Shown piece by piece: positions 8,495 through 17,608 of a stretch of DNA of 64,000 nt. The stretch comes from Polyangium sp. 15x6. Its GTDB lineage: Bacteria > Myxococcota_A > Polyangia > Polyangiales > Polyangiaceae. The stretch spans positions 1-64,000 of the forward strand of contig NZ_JASBQE010000012.1 of NCBI RefSeq assembly GCF_029960785.1. The letters are read 5' to 3'. Position numbers and translations under genes: made by a program. Each line of letters begins with the position of its first letter. Within the stretch, counting starts at the first letter, position 1. The notes below the pieces were generated by a model. That model was given only the letters and a program-made list of their open reading frames with translations, made no database searches and was not told the DNA's origin.

Positions 8495-10057
8495 ATGCGA
8501 TCGCCTTCGCCTCCCCTCCCCTTCCGGACGCTCCCCTCGCGGATCGCGAGGGCGATGCGGCGCGGCTGGCTCGTCTGGACGGCGGCGCTCGGGGTGCTCG
8601 CCATCACGGCGCTCGCGTTGCTCGACGAGCAGCGCGAATTCGAAGGCGCGCTCGTGGCCCTCACGCGGCAACAGCAGATGCTCGCGCTCCTCCTGTCGGA
8701 CGAGCTCTCCGCGCGGCTCTCCGCGGTGCGGCGGGATGCCCTGCTCGTCGCGGACGACGTGTCCGCGGGCCACGGGCCCTCGGCGGGGATGCGAAAGGCC
8801 TATCCGAGCATCGAGGTCCGTTCGTCGGAGAGCGCGCCGAGCGCACGCCCGCCGCGGACGATGTCGGTGCGCGTGCCCTCGACCGAAGGGAGGACGGTCG
8901 AACTGACGGTGCCCGTCGCGTGGCTCATGGGCCCTTCGGCGCGAATCGAGCGCCCGGAGGAGCTCGTGGTCCTGGTAAGGCCGCCCGACGAGGCGCTGTG
9001 GCAAGCGGCCGATGGTCGGCAGATCCAGAGCGATCCGCTCACGCGCGCGGTGAACGAGGGGCGCGACACGACGCGGCTCGAGCGGGAGGACGCGGTCGCG
9101 CTCGGGCTGCCGAACCGAAGGGCCGTGGCCGCGGTAGACGCGACCGACGCGGGACCGCTCGGCCGCTGGACGACCGCGGTGGTGGCGAGCGCGTCGCAGG
9201 AGCGGGATCGATGGGATCGAGCCCGCGGACGGTTGCTCATCGGCGTGCTCGTGCCGTGCGCGCTCATCGTGGCGTTCGGCGCGACGGCCTTGCGGCGGCA
9301 GCGTCGCGAGCTCGAGCTCGAAAAGCAGCTCGCCCTCGCCGCGCTGGTGCGCGAGAGCGACGAACGGCTCGCGCGGGCGAGCCGCGCGGCCACGACGGGC
9401 ACGCTGGCCATGGGGATCGCGCACGAGATCTCGACGCCGCTCGGCGTCATCGTCGGCCGCGCCGAGCAGCTCGCGGCCCGCGTCGGCGAGGACCCGAAAG
9501 CGGCGCGCGCGGCGCGCACCATCAGCGAGCAGGCCGATCGCATCACCCAGGTCGTGCGCGGCTTCCTCGACCTCGCCCGCGGCGGATCCCCCTCGTTGCG
9601 CCCCGTCGATCCGGGCGACGTCGCGCGCGGGGCGCAAAGGCTCGTCGAGCACCGGTTCGTCGCCGCGCACGTCGCGCTCATGTCGGTCGTGGACGAGGAT
9701 TTGCCCACGCTGGCGGGTGATCTTCATCTGCTCGAGCACGCGGTCGTGAACCTCTTGCTCAATGCCTGCGAGGCGAGCAGCCCCGGGACGCTCGTGGCGC
9801 TGTCGGTGCGCGCCGCGGACGCGGGCGTCGCTTTCATCGTCGAGGATCGCGGCGCGGGCATCCGGCCCGAGGACATCGCCCGCGCGACCGAGCCGTTTTT
9901 CACGACGAAGCCCGCGGGCTCGGGCCTCGGCCTCGCGATCGTCCACGAGATCGTGAACATCCACCGCGGCTCGCTCGTGCTCGAACCCCACGAGGGCGGC
10001 GGGACCCGCGCGCGCATCCACGTGCCTGCCCAAGGCGAGGAGTGCTCCGATGCCTGA
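8495..10057 (+). CDS. Membrane sensor histidine kinase (ZraS/HydH-like)
   Basis: 520 residues. TM1 spans about 25-43, a periplasmic sensing region about 44-246 and TM2 about 247-265. The dimerisation/phosphoacceptor helix carries HEISTPL with H310. The ATPase domain (about 410-512) has NLLLNACEA (N-box), DRGAGI (G1) and GSGLGLAI (G2). Architecture and the paired sigma-54 activator match ZraSR/HydHG-type envelope or metal-stress systems, but the ligand is unknown. Its 3' end overlaps the regulator start by 8 bp. Likely transcribed from the sigma-54-like promoter at 8446 and so probably autoregulated. A start further upstream is possible only if that promoter is not used. Confidence 0.9.
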   Translation: MRSPSPPLPFRTLPSRIARAMRRGWLVWTAALGVLAITALALLDEQREFEGALVALTRQQQMLALLLSDELSARLSAVRRDALLVADDVSAGHGPSAGMRKAYPSIEVRSSESAPSARPPRTMSVRVPSTEGRTVELTVPVAWLMGPSARIERPEELVVLVRPPDEALWQAADGRQIQSDPLTRAVNEGRDTTRLEREDAVALGLPNRRAVAAVDATDAGPLGRWTTAVVASASQERDRWDRARGRLLIGVLVPCALIVAFGATALRRQRRELELEKQLALAALVRESDERLARASRAATTGTLAMGIAHEISTPLGVIVGRAEQLAARVGEDPKAARAARTISEQADRITQVVRGFLDLARGGSPSLRPVDPGDVARGAQRLVEHRFVAAHVALMSVVDEDLPTLAGDLHLLEHAVVNLLLNACEASSPGTLVALSVRAADAGVAFIVEDRGAGIRPEDIARATEPFFTTKPAGSGLGLAIVHEIVNIHRGSLVLEPHEGGGTRARIHVPAQGEECSDA

Positions 10058-11417
10058 TCGATCCCACACGCCACACGTCGTCATCGTGGACGACAAGCTC
10101 GAAATGGCCGAGATGCTCGCCGACGGCCTCGCCGAGCACGGTTTTTCGGCGTCCGCCGTGGCCACGGGCAAGCAGGCGCTCGCGCGGATCGAGGCCGAGC
10201 CGGTCGACGCGCTCGTCACGGACCTGCGCATGCCAGGCATGGACGGTATCGAGCTCTTGACCGCCGCGCGCCGCGCGGTGCCGGATCTGCCGGTCCTCGT
10301 GATGACGGCTTACGGGGCGATGGAGACGGCGATCGAATCGATCCGGCGCGGGGCATACCATTACCTCACGAAACCCTTCAAGCTGGACGAGCTCGTCGTG
10401 TATCTGGGCCGCGCCCTCGACGAGTCGCGCGTTCGGCGCGAGGCCCGCACGCTCCGCAAGTCGCTGCGCGACGAGGCGACGAAGGCGGGGATCGTCGCCA
10501 AAAGCCCGGCCATGCGCGCGGCGCTCGACGTGCTCGCCCGCGTGGCGCCGAGCGACGCGCCCGTGCTGCTGATGGGGCCCACGGGCGCAGGGAAAGGTCT
10601 GCTCGCCCGGTATCTGCACGCCGAGAGCGGCCGCGCGCGGGGTCCGTTCGTCACGGTGAATTGCGCCGCGCTGCCCGAGCCGCTGCTCGAGAGCGAGCTT
10701 TTCGGTCACGCCAAAGGCGCCTTCACGGGCGCGACCACGCGCAGGAGCGGTCTCTTCGCCGAGGCCGAAGGGGGCACGATCTTCCTCGACGAGATCGGCG
10801 AAATGGCGCCGGCCCTGCAAGCCAAGCTGCTCGACGTGCTCGAACGGCGCGTCGTCCGTCCCGTCGGCTCGACGAAAGAGGCGCCAATCGACGTGCGAAT
10901 CGTCACGGCCACGCACCGCGACCTGCGCCGCCGCGTGGCCGAGGGCCTCTTCCGCGAGGATCTGCTCTACCGGCTCGACGTCGTCCCGGTGAACGTGCCG
11001 CCCTTGCGCGAGCGTCGCGAGGATCTGCCCGAGCTCGCCGCCGATTTGCTCGCCAAGGCGCGCGCGCGCCACCCGACCTCCCGCGTCGAGCGTCTCTCGC
11101 GCGAATGCATGCTGGCCATGTTGGAGTATCCCTGGCCGGGCAACGTGCGGGAGCTCGCCCACGCAGTGGAGCGTCTCGTGCTCCTCGGTCGCGGGGCCGA
11201 AGCGCTCTTCGCCGACGCGGCGCTGCCACACGCGGCCGCGGAGGGCGCGCCGGCTCCGCATTTCGCCGGGCCCGTGCTGCCCCTGCGCGAGGTGCAGCAA
11301 CGTTATGCCCGCTGGGCCCTCGCCGAGCTCGGCGGGAACAAGTCGCGCACGGCCGAGCGCCTGGGGATCGACGTCAAGACGCTCGCCAAATACCTCGCGG
11401 ACGACGCCTCGGAATGA
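10050..11417 (+). CDS. NtrC-family sigma-54 response regulator
   Basis: 455 residues. The receiver domain has acidic D14-D15, phosphoacceptor D58 (LVTDLRMPG) and K108 (YLTKPF). The AAA+ domain has Walker A GPTGAGKG (176-183), the sigma-54 contact loop GAFTGA (223-228), Walker B GGTIFLDE (241-248) and arginine-finger region FREDLLYRL (301-309). The C-terminal Fis-type helix-turn-helix lies at about 427-447 (GGNKSRTAERLGI). All elements needed for phosphorylation-dependent activation of sigma-54 RNA polymerase are present. It is translationally coupled to the kinase. The tandem palindromes at 8366-8400 are its most likely target, giving control of both its own operon and the divergent efflux operon. 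Confidence 0.95.
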   Translation: MPDRSHTPHVVIVDDKLEMAEMLADGLAEHGFSASAVATGKQALARIEAEPVDALVTDLRMPGMDGIELLTAARRAVPDLPVLVMTAYGAMETAIESIRRGAYHYLTKPFKLDELVVYLGRALDESRVRREARTLRKSLRDEATKAGIVAKSPAMRAALDVLARVAPSDAPVLLMGPTGAGKGLLARYLHAESGRARGPFVTVNCAALPEPLLESELFGHAKGAFTGATTRRSGLFAEAEGGTIFLDEIGEMAPALQAKLLDVLERRVVRPVGSTKEAPIDVRIVTATHRDLRRRVAEGLFREDLLYRLDVVPVNVPPLRERREDLPELAADLLAKARARHPTSRVERLSRECMLAMLEYPWPGNVRELAHAVERLVLLGRGAEALFADAALPHAAAEGAPAPHFAGPVLPLREVQQRYARWALAELGGNKSRTAERLGIDVKTLAKYLADDASE

Positions 11418-11435
11418 GCCGCACGGAAAAACCCG

Positions 11436-11777
11436 TCACCGCCGCTGCCAGGGAAATCGCCCGGACAGCTCGACTTCGAGGGTCCAGCTCAAGAACGTCC
11501 GCACGAGCACGATGACCACGAGGACGCCGACGCTGCTGAACGTCGGGCGGATGGCGACCGTGCGGATGATGTCCCCGGCGACGAGCAATTCGAGCCCGAG
11601 CAGGATGGACCGGCCCACGATCTCGCGGAACTCGTGATACGTGTCGCCGGGCAAGGATCGCACGGCGGCCCGGTGAAGGACCTTCACGGTCGCCGCCACG
11701 ACGCCCAGCGCGATCACCGCCACGCCGGCCGCGTCGATGAGCGTCCCCGTCCAGCGAATCGTCGTATCGAGATCCAT
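11436..11777 (-). CDS. DUF1622 family small membrane protein
   Basis: 113 residues with three predicted membrane segments: AAGVAVIALGVVAATVKVL near the start, a central SILLGLELLVAGDIIRTVAI and VGVLVVIVLVRTFLSWTLEVEL near the end. The spacing and the ILLGLELLVAGDIIRT and RTFLSWTLEVE blocks match the DUF1622 family, whose function is not known. The start at 11777 is chosen because the family begins here; upstream codons in frame are Arg/Ala-rich and not family-like. It ends 18 bp from the convergent regulator stop. Confidence 0.8.
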   Translation of the reverse strand: MDLDTTIRWTGTLIDAAGVAVIALGVVAATVKVLHRAAVRSLPGDTYHEFREIVGRSILLGLELLVAGDIIRTVAIRPTFSSVGVLVVIVLVRTFLSWTLEVELSGRFPWQRR

Positions 11778-11856
11778 CGCCCGCGCCTGGGCTCGCTCGG
11801 CGCGAGCTCCTGCGCGCTGGGCAGGCAATGCGTGGGCCAGGCGCCTGCTCTGCCGG

Positions 11857-13185
11857 TCAGCTCGACGGGAGTCGCCGAATCGCGAACGAAAGGCCATCGC
11901 GCAACGTGGCCAGCGTCCGCACACGTGTAAGATCGAGGCCGAGCGAGACCATGGTCTGGGCGACGGTGGGCCGGATCCCGGTGATGATCCCTTCGGCCCC
12001 GAGGAGGCGCACGGCGCTGAGGATGTTCAGCATGTGCCCTGCCGTCGCCGTGTCGACCACTTCGACGCCCGTCAGGTCGAGGATTGCGAAGCGCGCCTGC
12101 GTGCGCGATACCGCGGCGAGGAGGTCGTCCGTCACGCGCGCGGCGCGACGGCTATCGACGACGCCCACCATGGGGAGCGTGAGGACGTGATCCCAGACCT
12201 GGATGACCGGCGTCTCCAGATTGAGGATCACCTCCTGCTGCCGCTCGATCAGGGCGAGCTTCGCCTCGATCTCCTTTTTGGCATGGTGCGCCTCGGTGAT
12301 GTTCACGCTCATGCCGATGACCTCCGAGACGCGCTTGTCGTCCTCGGTCACCGGGACCATCCAGTGCTCCCAGATGACCTCCTCCCCATCGTCGATCACG
12401 TGAATGTGGTTGCCCGCGAGCGCGCGGGCCACGTGGTCGCTGGGATAGACGTCGAGGAAATTCTGCCCGACGAGCTGTCCTCGCGTGAGACCGGCCGATT
12501 CCACGCCGCGACCTTCGTGGAAGGTGCAGATGCCTTTCGGGTCGACCGCCCAGACGACCACGTCGAGATTGTCGAGCAGCCCCTGGAGGAGGCGCGCCAT
12601 CCGGAGCCGCTCCTTTTCGGCGGCCGTGCGTCGCGCATCGGCGCGTTGCCGGCGCTCGCGCTCGGCCTCGTATCGCTTCCGCTCGCCGATATTGCAAAAC
12701 ACGACCACGGCGCCGAGCAGATCGCCGTCCTTGCCACGAACGGGCCGGCCGGAGACGGCCATGGACACACCCTCGGGATGCTGCTCGCTCCGCGTGAACA
12801 TCTCCACGCGGTCCGTGACCTCTCCGCGCATGGCGCGGGAGAGGGGCAACTCGCTCGACGGGAACGGGGTCACGCCGTCCGGGAGGAAGAGGCCATATCG
12901 CTCCGACCAGTCCGGGGGCCTGGCGTCGGTCGTAGCTTGCCCGAGCATCGCCTCCGCCGCGGCATTGGAGTAAACGAGCCGGCCCTCTCGGTCGCAAACG
13001 ATGACGCCATCGGCGAGGGTATGAAGCGCCGCCCGGAGGAGCGACAGCTCGCTCTCGGCGTCGGGGGCGCTCCCCGCACGATGCTGGTCCTTCCCGGCAG
13101 CCTCCGTCGCCGCGAGGCGCGCCTCCAGCTCGACGACCCGCGCGCGCAGCGCAGCGCACTCCTCTTCCAACCCAGGTTGCACCAT
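11857..13185 (-). CDS. PAS-PAS-STAS protein, RsbR-like
   Basis: 442 residues. A short N-terminal coiled coil (EEECAALRARVVELEARLAA) leads into a first PAS domain (about 55-165; ADGVIVCDREGRLVYSNAAA). A second PAS domain covers about 190-310, and the C-terminal STAS domain about 330-435 (FAILDLTGVEVVDTATAGHM). The STAS core resembles RsbR/RsbS stressosome or anti-anti-sigma proteins; the residue usually phosphorylated appears as T in the DTAT stretch. No kinase domain is present, so it probably acts by partner binding in the cytoplasm. The start at 13185 has a good TAAGGA site. It lies 43 bp downstream of the P450 gene on the same strand. Confidence 0.85.
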   Translation of the reverse strand: MVQPGLEEECAALRARVVELEARLAATEAAGKDQHRAGSAPDAESELSLLRAALHTLADGVIVCDREGRLVYSNAAAEAMLGQATTDARPPDWSERYGLFLPDGVTPFPSSELPLSRAMRGEVTDRVEMFTRSEQHPEGVSMAVSGRPVRGKDGDLLGAVVVFCNIGERKRYEAERERRQRADARRTAAEKERLRMARLLQGLLDNLDVVVWAVDPKGICTFHEGRGVESAGLTRGQLVGQNFLDVYPSDHVARALAGNHIHVIDDGEEVIWEHWMVPVTEDDKRVSEVIGMSVNITEAHHAKKEIEAKLALIERQQEVILNLETPVIQVWDHVLTLPMVGVVDSRRAARVTDDLLAAVSRTQARFAILDLTGVEVVDTATAGHMLNILSAVRLLGAEGIITGIRPTVAQTMVSLGLDLTRVRTLATLRDGLSFAIRRLPSS

Positions 13186-13228
13186 GAATGTCCTTACCCT
13201 GTGCCCAGGTACGATGATTTCCTGATCT

Positions 13229-14518
13229 TCAATCCAGCGTGGATGCCACCTTGCCTCCGGAGAGCATGGATAGCGTGCAAGGTTCGGGTGCAACGGGGCG
13301 CCGCGCGAAACGCATGGGGAGCTTTTCTACCCCGCGTACCACGAAAGCGTCCCGCCACACGAGCTTCGATGTGGCCAGCTCGGGCGTGAGCAGGCGCTCG
13401 AGCAGCCTCGGGAAGGCGACACGCGCCTCGAGGCGGGCGAGCGGTGCTCCAATGCAGTAATGAATACCGTTGCCGAAGGCGATGTGCCGGTTGTCTTGCC
13501 GGTGGATGTCGAAACGATCCGGCTCCGGGAACACCCGCGGGTCACGGTTCGCCGCGGCGATCATGAGGAAGACGCGCGAGCCAGCGAGGATGCGCTTGCC
13601 TCCGAGCTCGACGTCCTCCAAGGCGACGCGAGCCATCATGAGCAGCGGCCCGTCCCAGCGCAGCATCTCCTCGACGGCGGAGCTCATCCGCGTGACGTCG
13701 GTGCGCCGCTCCCGGAGCTCGGCGAGCGCCTCGGGGTGGCGGAGGAGCGCGATCATGCCGTTGCCGATCAGGTGCGTCGTGGTCTCGTGCCCTGCGAAAA
13801 AGAGAAGCGCGCAGCACGCGAAAAGCTCCTCCGCGCTCAGGAAGTCGCCCTTCTCCTCGGCCGCGATGAGGCGCGAGAGCATGTCCTCCCGCGGGCGCCG
13901 GCGCCGCTCCGCGACGACGTCCTCGAAATAGGATGTCATGGCGCGGAGCCCGCCGGCGGCGATCGCGTACTTGTTGGCGAGCGTGCGCGACTGGACGATG
14001 AACGCGCCCAGCTCGTCCGACCACTTCTTCAGCAAGGGGACGTCGGCGCGCGGCACGCCGAAGAGCTCGGCGATCATCGTCGCGGAGAGGGGATAGGCGA
14101 AGTCGGCGATCATATCCATTTCGCCGCGCTCGAGCGCTGCATCGATCAGCTCGTCGGCGAGCGCGCGCACGCGCGGCTCGAGCCCGAGGACCGATTGCAA
14201 CGTCATGGCTTTGTTCATGAGGCCGCGGAGCCTGGTGTGCACCGGAGGCTCGTTGAAGGACGCCCACATCGAGAGGCTCTCGACGAGGCTCTGCACCGTC
14301 CCGCGCTCCGGACCCTTGAAATGGGCGAGAAACGGGCGCACGCGATCGGCCGACAGCCGCGGATCACGCAGCGACGCGCGCACGTGGTCGTAACGCGTGA
14401 GCACCCATCCGTGGAGCTTCTCACTCCAGAAGACGGGCTCGTGCTCCATCAGGTGAAGGAGCGCCGGGAAAGGATCCTCGATGAAGTCCGGATGACGCGG
14501 GTCGAAGGATAGGTCCAT
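13229..14518 (-). CDS. Cytochrome P450
   Basis: 429 residues, typical bacterial soluble class-I P450. The I-helix oxygen-binding motif AGHETT is at 242-247, the K-helix ExxR is E284-R287 (EEMLR), and the heme loop FGNGIHYCIGAPLAR carries the Cys ligand C355. It has no membrane anchor and no fused reductase, so it needs external ferredoxin partners not seen nearby. The start at 14518 has a strong GAGGAGGGA site. It is 102 bp downstream of an O-methyltransferase gene on the same strand, suggesting a small tailoring pair for a natural product. The substrate cannot be inferred. Confidence 0.95.
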   Translation of the reverse strand: MDLSFDPRHPDFIEDPFPALLHLMEHEPVFWSEKLHGWVLTRYDHVRASLRDPRLSADRVRPFLAHFKGPERGTVQSLVESLSMWASFNEPPVHTRLRGLMNKAMTLQSVLGLEPRVRALADELIDAALERGEMDMIADFAYPLSATMIAELFGVPRADVPLLKKWSDELGAFIVQSRTLANKYAIAAGGLRAMTSYFEDVVAERRRRPREDMLSRLIAAEEKGDFLSAEELFACCALLFFAGHETTTHLIGNGMIALLRHPEALAELRERRTDVTRMSSAVEEMLRWDGPLLMMARVALEDVELGGKRILAGSRVFLMIAAANRDPRVFPEPDRFDIHRQDNRHIAFGNGIHYCIGAPLARLEARVAFPRLLERLLTPELATSKLVWRDAFVVRGVEKLPMRFARRPVAPEPCTLSMLSGGKVASTLD

Positions 14519-14620
14519 GGTCCCTCCTCGCGCGTGCACGGTGAAGTGGTCCATGCGCGAATGCTTGGCGACGTATTCGAACTCTCGCGATGTCCTCCCC
14601 TTCGCCGCCCCCCGGCCGCG

Positions 14621-15643
14621 TCATGGCTCGCGCACACCCTCGACGACGACGTGCTCGAGGCCGACGTCGGTGGGGAGCAGGCGCGTCAGGCGGAAGCCCG
14701 CCGCGGCCAGGAGATCCCGGTGCTCTTGCTCGGTGCGCATGCGCCCTCCGACCACCGCGAGGAGGTGGACGTCGAGCAGCTCGGCGGGCGCGGAGAAGCC
14801 GATCACGGACTCGATCACCAGGACCCGCCCGCCCGGCGGGAGCGCGCGGTGGCAACGCTTCAGGATCCGGATCGCCGCGTCGTCGTCCCAGTTGCAGACG
14901 ATGTGCTTGAGCATGTGGACGTCGGCGCTGGGGACAGCCTCGAAGAAGTCACCGGCGACCACCTCGCACCGCGCCGCGACCGCGCTCGCGCCCACCCGCG
15001 CCCGCGCCCCCTCGAGGATGTGCGGCTGATCGAAGAGGATACCCCGGAGCTCCGGGTTCCTCTCGAGGACGGCGACGAGAAGGCTGCCGTGACCGCCGCC
15101 GACGTCGACCACCGTGCGGAACGCGGAGAAATCGTAGCGCGCGGCGGCCGCGGCGGTATCGACGTGGGTGAAGCTGGTCATCGCCTTGTCGAAGAGCTCA
15201 GCGTCCTCGGGGTGGCCCGCGAGATAAGGATAGAGCGGCGCGCCGAAGACGTGCTCGACGGCCGTCTTGCCGGACTGCACGCTGGAGAGCAGATCGAGCC
15301 AGGCGCGCGCGTAGACGTCGCCGCCGAACAGCAGCACGAAGTCGCGCATGGATCCGGGGGCGCCGGTGCGCAGGGTCGCGCCGAGGGGGGCCAGGGCAAA
15401 CCGCCGCTCGGGTAGCTCGGTGAAAACCCCGGCTCCGGAGAGGGCCCGAAGCATCCGATAAAGCGCGCCCGCGTGGACCCCCAGGGAGGCCGCGAGCTCA
15501 TCGCTGCTCCGCGGGCCTTCCTGGATCGAGTCGGCGATTCCCAGCTTGGCCGCGGCGTAGATCATCCGCGAGATCCACATGTTGAAGACGCTCAAGGAGC
15601 GCATTTGCACCGAGAGGTCGTTCGTTCCGACAGAGTCGTTCAT
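14621..15643 (-). CDS. SAM-dependent O-methyltransferase (acetylserotonin/COMT-like family)
   Basis: 340 residues. The N-terminal winged-helix dimerisation domain is about 15-95 (AASLGVHAGALYRMLRAL), and the C-terminal Rossmann domain has the SAM-binding VVDVGGGHGS (178-187). The family's catalytic His in the LHDW motif is replaced: the aligned segment reads KHIVCNWDDD (246-255), with Cys250. DnrK-type carminomycin methyltransferases also lack this His, so the enzyme may act by proximity rather than general-base catalysis. A GAGGAG site precedes the start. Probably first gene of a unit with the downstream P450; a TTGACA promoter with an overlapping palindrome lies at 15816-15845. Confidence 0.9.
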   Translation of the reverse strand: MNDSVGTNDLSVQMRSLSVFNMWISRMIYAAAKLGIADSIQEGPRSSDELAASLGVHAGALYRMLRALSGAGVFTELPERRFALAPLGATLRTGAPGSMRDFVLLFGGDVYARAWLDLLSSVQSGKTAVEHVFGAPLYPYLAGHPEDAELFDKAMTSFTHVDTAAAAARYDFSAFRTVVDVGGGHGSLLVAVLERNPELRGILFDQPHILEGARARVGASAVAARCEVVAGDFFEAVPSADVHMLKHIVCNWDDDAAIRILKRCHRALPPGGRVLVIESVIGFSAPAELLDVHLLAVVGGRMRTEQEHRDLLAAAGFRLTRLLPTDVGLEHVVVEGVREP

Positions 15644-15815
15644 GGCTGACTCCTCATGGAGGCGCAGGAGAGGTGGCAGCTCCGCTGCCCTCGCCTCGAA
15701 GAAACCGCCTTCAGGGGTCGGGGGGAAGGAGTGGAAAGCTCGGCGGGAGCTGTCGATACCAGGACTGGTAAGGGGACAGGGCGATTGTCGTACGTGCGCT
15801 TTGCGCGCAACGTGC

Positions 15816-15845
15816 GCCTGTACACAGGCATAACAAAATTGTCAA
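15816..15845 (-). promoter_or_regulatory. Candidate sigma-70-type promoter with palindromic operator
   Basis: A perfect minus-strand TTGACA occupies 15845-15840 and is followed by a locally AT-rich spacer, unusual here. The inverted repeat GCCTGT-AC-ACAGGC (15816-15829) covers the expected -10 region, whose best hexamer (TACAGG) is poor. A repressor or activator site for the methyltransferase/P450 unit is plausible. The leader to 15643 would be about 165 nt. Confidence 0.4.
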
Positions 15846-15873
15846 GCCTGGAAACGCCACATGGGCCCGCGTG

Positions 15874-16464
15874 TCACTTCGGCGCGGCGGCGTTCACCGT
15901 CTCGGCTGCGGCGGGTTGTGCCTTCGCGGCCTCTTCGGCGACCTTTTTGAAGTTGCCGAGGCCATTCTCGAAGTCTTTCCCGATCATCGCATCCATGTCC
16001 ATGAACAGACAGAACGCCTTCGACATGAAGTCGTTTTCGCCTTTCATGAACCAGGTGATCTTCGTCTCGTTGCCCGCCGCCTCGACCGAGAATCCATTGT
16101 CGGCCTTGGATTCGAAAGGCTTCAGGAACTCCAGCTTGATGTCCACGCGCTCGTTCGGCTTGATCGCGGTGATGGTCATCCGTCCCGCGCCGACTTCGTC
16201 GTTGCCCACCCATTCGTAGCCGGCGCCGACTTCGCCCTGCGTGCCGGTGAACGTCGTCTTCATGTTCGGATCGAGCTTGGACCAGGGAGACCACGCGTCC
16301 CAGGTCCGAAAATCCTTGACCTTGGTGAACACGAGGTCCAAAGGCGCCGCGATGGTGGCGTGACGCTCGACCCGATACGTGGACGGCTGCATCGCGATCA
16401 CGATCAAGAGCACGACGATCACGACCGCGAGGCCAGCGCCCACGCGAATGGCGACTTTCTTCAA
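15874..16464 (-). CDS. SRPBCC (START-like) protein with N-terminal membrane anchor
   Basis: 196 residues using a TTG start at 16464, chosen because GGAGG lies 6 bp upstream and the next residues form a clean anchor (AGLAVVIVVLLIVIAM). After the anchor comes an SRPBCC/polyketide-cyclase-like fold starting YRVERHATIAAPLDLVFTKV, with WDAWSPWSKLDPNM and GAGYEWVGNDEVGAGRM typical of this family. Such proteins bind hydrophobic ligands; no catalytic residues can be assigned. The tail is Ala/Lys-rich. It lies 230 bp downstream of the methyltransferase gene's start region and may be a separate unit. Confidence 0.82.
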   Translation of the reverse strand: MKKVAIRVGAGLAVVIVVLLIVIAMQPSTYRVERHATIAAPLDLVFTKVKDFRTWDAWSPWSKLDPNMKTTFTGTQGEVGAGYEWVGNDEVGAGRMTITAIKPNERVDIKLEFLKPFESKADNGFSVEAAGNETKITWFMKGENDFMSKAFCLFMDMDAMIGKDFENGLGNFKKVAEEAAKAQPAAAETVNAAAPK

Positions 16465-16555
16465 GGAGACCCTCCAGGTGTGAGGACAAACCTTGCTACG
16501 GCCGGCGCGCGAACGCGTCAAGAATGGAAATGTTCGTCGTAGCAAAACCCCGGCG

Positions 16556-17608
16556 TCAGCCGCCTGACGCGCGGCGAAGCGGGCGGCGTTTGCCTTCTGT
16601 CCACGCGCGAAGCGCGAAACGAAGCGGATGCCCGCCCGTGAGCGCCGAGGCCACGTCCCACAAGGAGACGATTTCATTCGTGCCGCGCGGGTGGACGAAC
16701 CAGACCGGCTCCCACACCTCCGGCGCGAAGCGAGCCCGGAATGCGCGCAGCCCCTCGAAATCGTAGACGTTATGCCCGAGACGCCGCAGGATTTGCAGCC
16801 AGCGCGGCAATGGCCCCGCGAGCGGGACGAGGCCCATCGTCACCCGCCCGCACGACGCGCCCGCGAGCCGCCGCATCGCCGCGTCCACGAGGAGCTCGAC
16901 CGTTCCGTTCGGCGCGTCGTCCGCGCGGAGAATGTCCTCGAAGAACCAGCCGCCTCGGCCGGGCACCGGCACGGCCACGAGCACGGCGACCAATCGATCG
17001 GCCCGCTCGGCGACGACGTAAAGCCGCTCGGAGGGACGATAAAAGAGGTCCACCGCGAGCAAGAAGCGCAAGGGCCCGCCGCGCCGCCCCGCGAGCCATT
17101 TCGACGCGAGCGCCTCGATCGAAGCGCCGAGCTCGCCCCCGAGCTCGTGCGCGGAGGCCACGCGCGCCCGTACGCCTTTGGCGCGCGCGCGGCGGATCTG
17201 CTCGCGGAGGCTCCTGCGCCCGGCGAGGATGCGCTCCCATTGCAGCGGATCCCAGACCGGCTGCCGGCCGAGGGGCACGCGCTCGAAAAAGGCGTCGCGC
17301 GGGAAATCCTCGACCGCGCAGAACCCGGCGCGTCGCCCCGCCGCGCGCGCCGCCTGCACGAACGCGCGCGCCACGCGCCCCGTCTCCTCGGGCGCGCAAA
17401 GCGGCGAGCCGACCGCGAGCCACGCCTGGCCCGTGTCCGCGAATGCGACCCACGCCCCGGCGCCGTCGCTCCACGCGCGCATGCCGGGCGCGAGCGCCTG
17501 GAACGCCACGGTGTCACGTCCGAAGCAATGCACGGCCTCGGCGAGCGTGAAGGGCGCGGCGACGCGCGGGGGGGGAGGCGGCGCCGGGAGATCCGGGGCG
17601 TGGATCAT
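16556..17608 (-). CDS. DUF2156 protein (MprF C-terminal aminoacyltransferase-like), soluble
   Basis: 350 residues matching the C-terminal catalytic domain of MprF phosphatidylglycerol lysyltransferases (double GNAT fold): GRRAGFCAVEDF, SLREQIRRARAKGVRARV, PNGTVELLVDAAMRRL and LRRLGHNVYDFEGLRAFRARFAPEVWEPVWFVHP. The membrane flippase half of MprF is absent, so it may modify a lipid or other acceptor from the cytoplasm. The ATG overlaps the MarR gene stop (ATGA), so it is probably controlled by that regulator. Whether it is a true aminoacyl-lipid synthase cannot be told from sequence. Confidence 0.82.
   Translation of the reverse strand: MIHAPDLPAPPPPPRVAAPFTLAEAVHCFGRDTVAFQALAPGMRAWSDGAGAWVAFADTGQAWLAVGSPLCAPEETGRVARAFVQAARAAGRRAGFCAVEDFPRDAFFERVPLGRQPVWDPLQWERILAGRRSLREQIRRARAKGVRARVASAHELGGELGASIEALASKWLAGRRGGPLRFLLAVDLFYRPSERLYVVAERADRLVAVLVAVPVPGRGGWFFEDILRADDAPNGTVELLVDAAMRRLAGASCGRVTMGLVPLAGPLPRWLQILRRLGHNVYDFEGLRAFRARFAPEVWEPVWFVHPRGTNEIVSLWDVASALTGGHPLRFALRAWTEGKRRPLRRASGG

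Noticed and set aside
11857-13293. Longer version of the PAS-STAS protein starting at 13293
   Set aside because: The extra 36 codons run into the P450 gene and lack family similarity; the ATG at 13185 has a clear TAAGGA site.
15640-15831. 63-codon minus-strand frame upstream of the methyltransferase
   Set aside because: It begins inside the palindromic promoter region, has no ribosome-binding site and a non-protein-like Arg/Pro/Ser composition.
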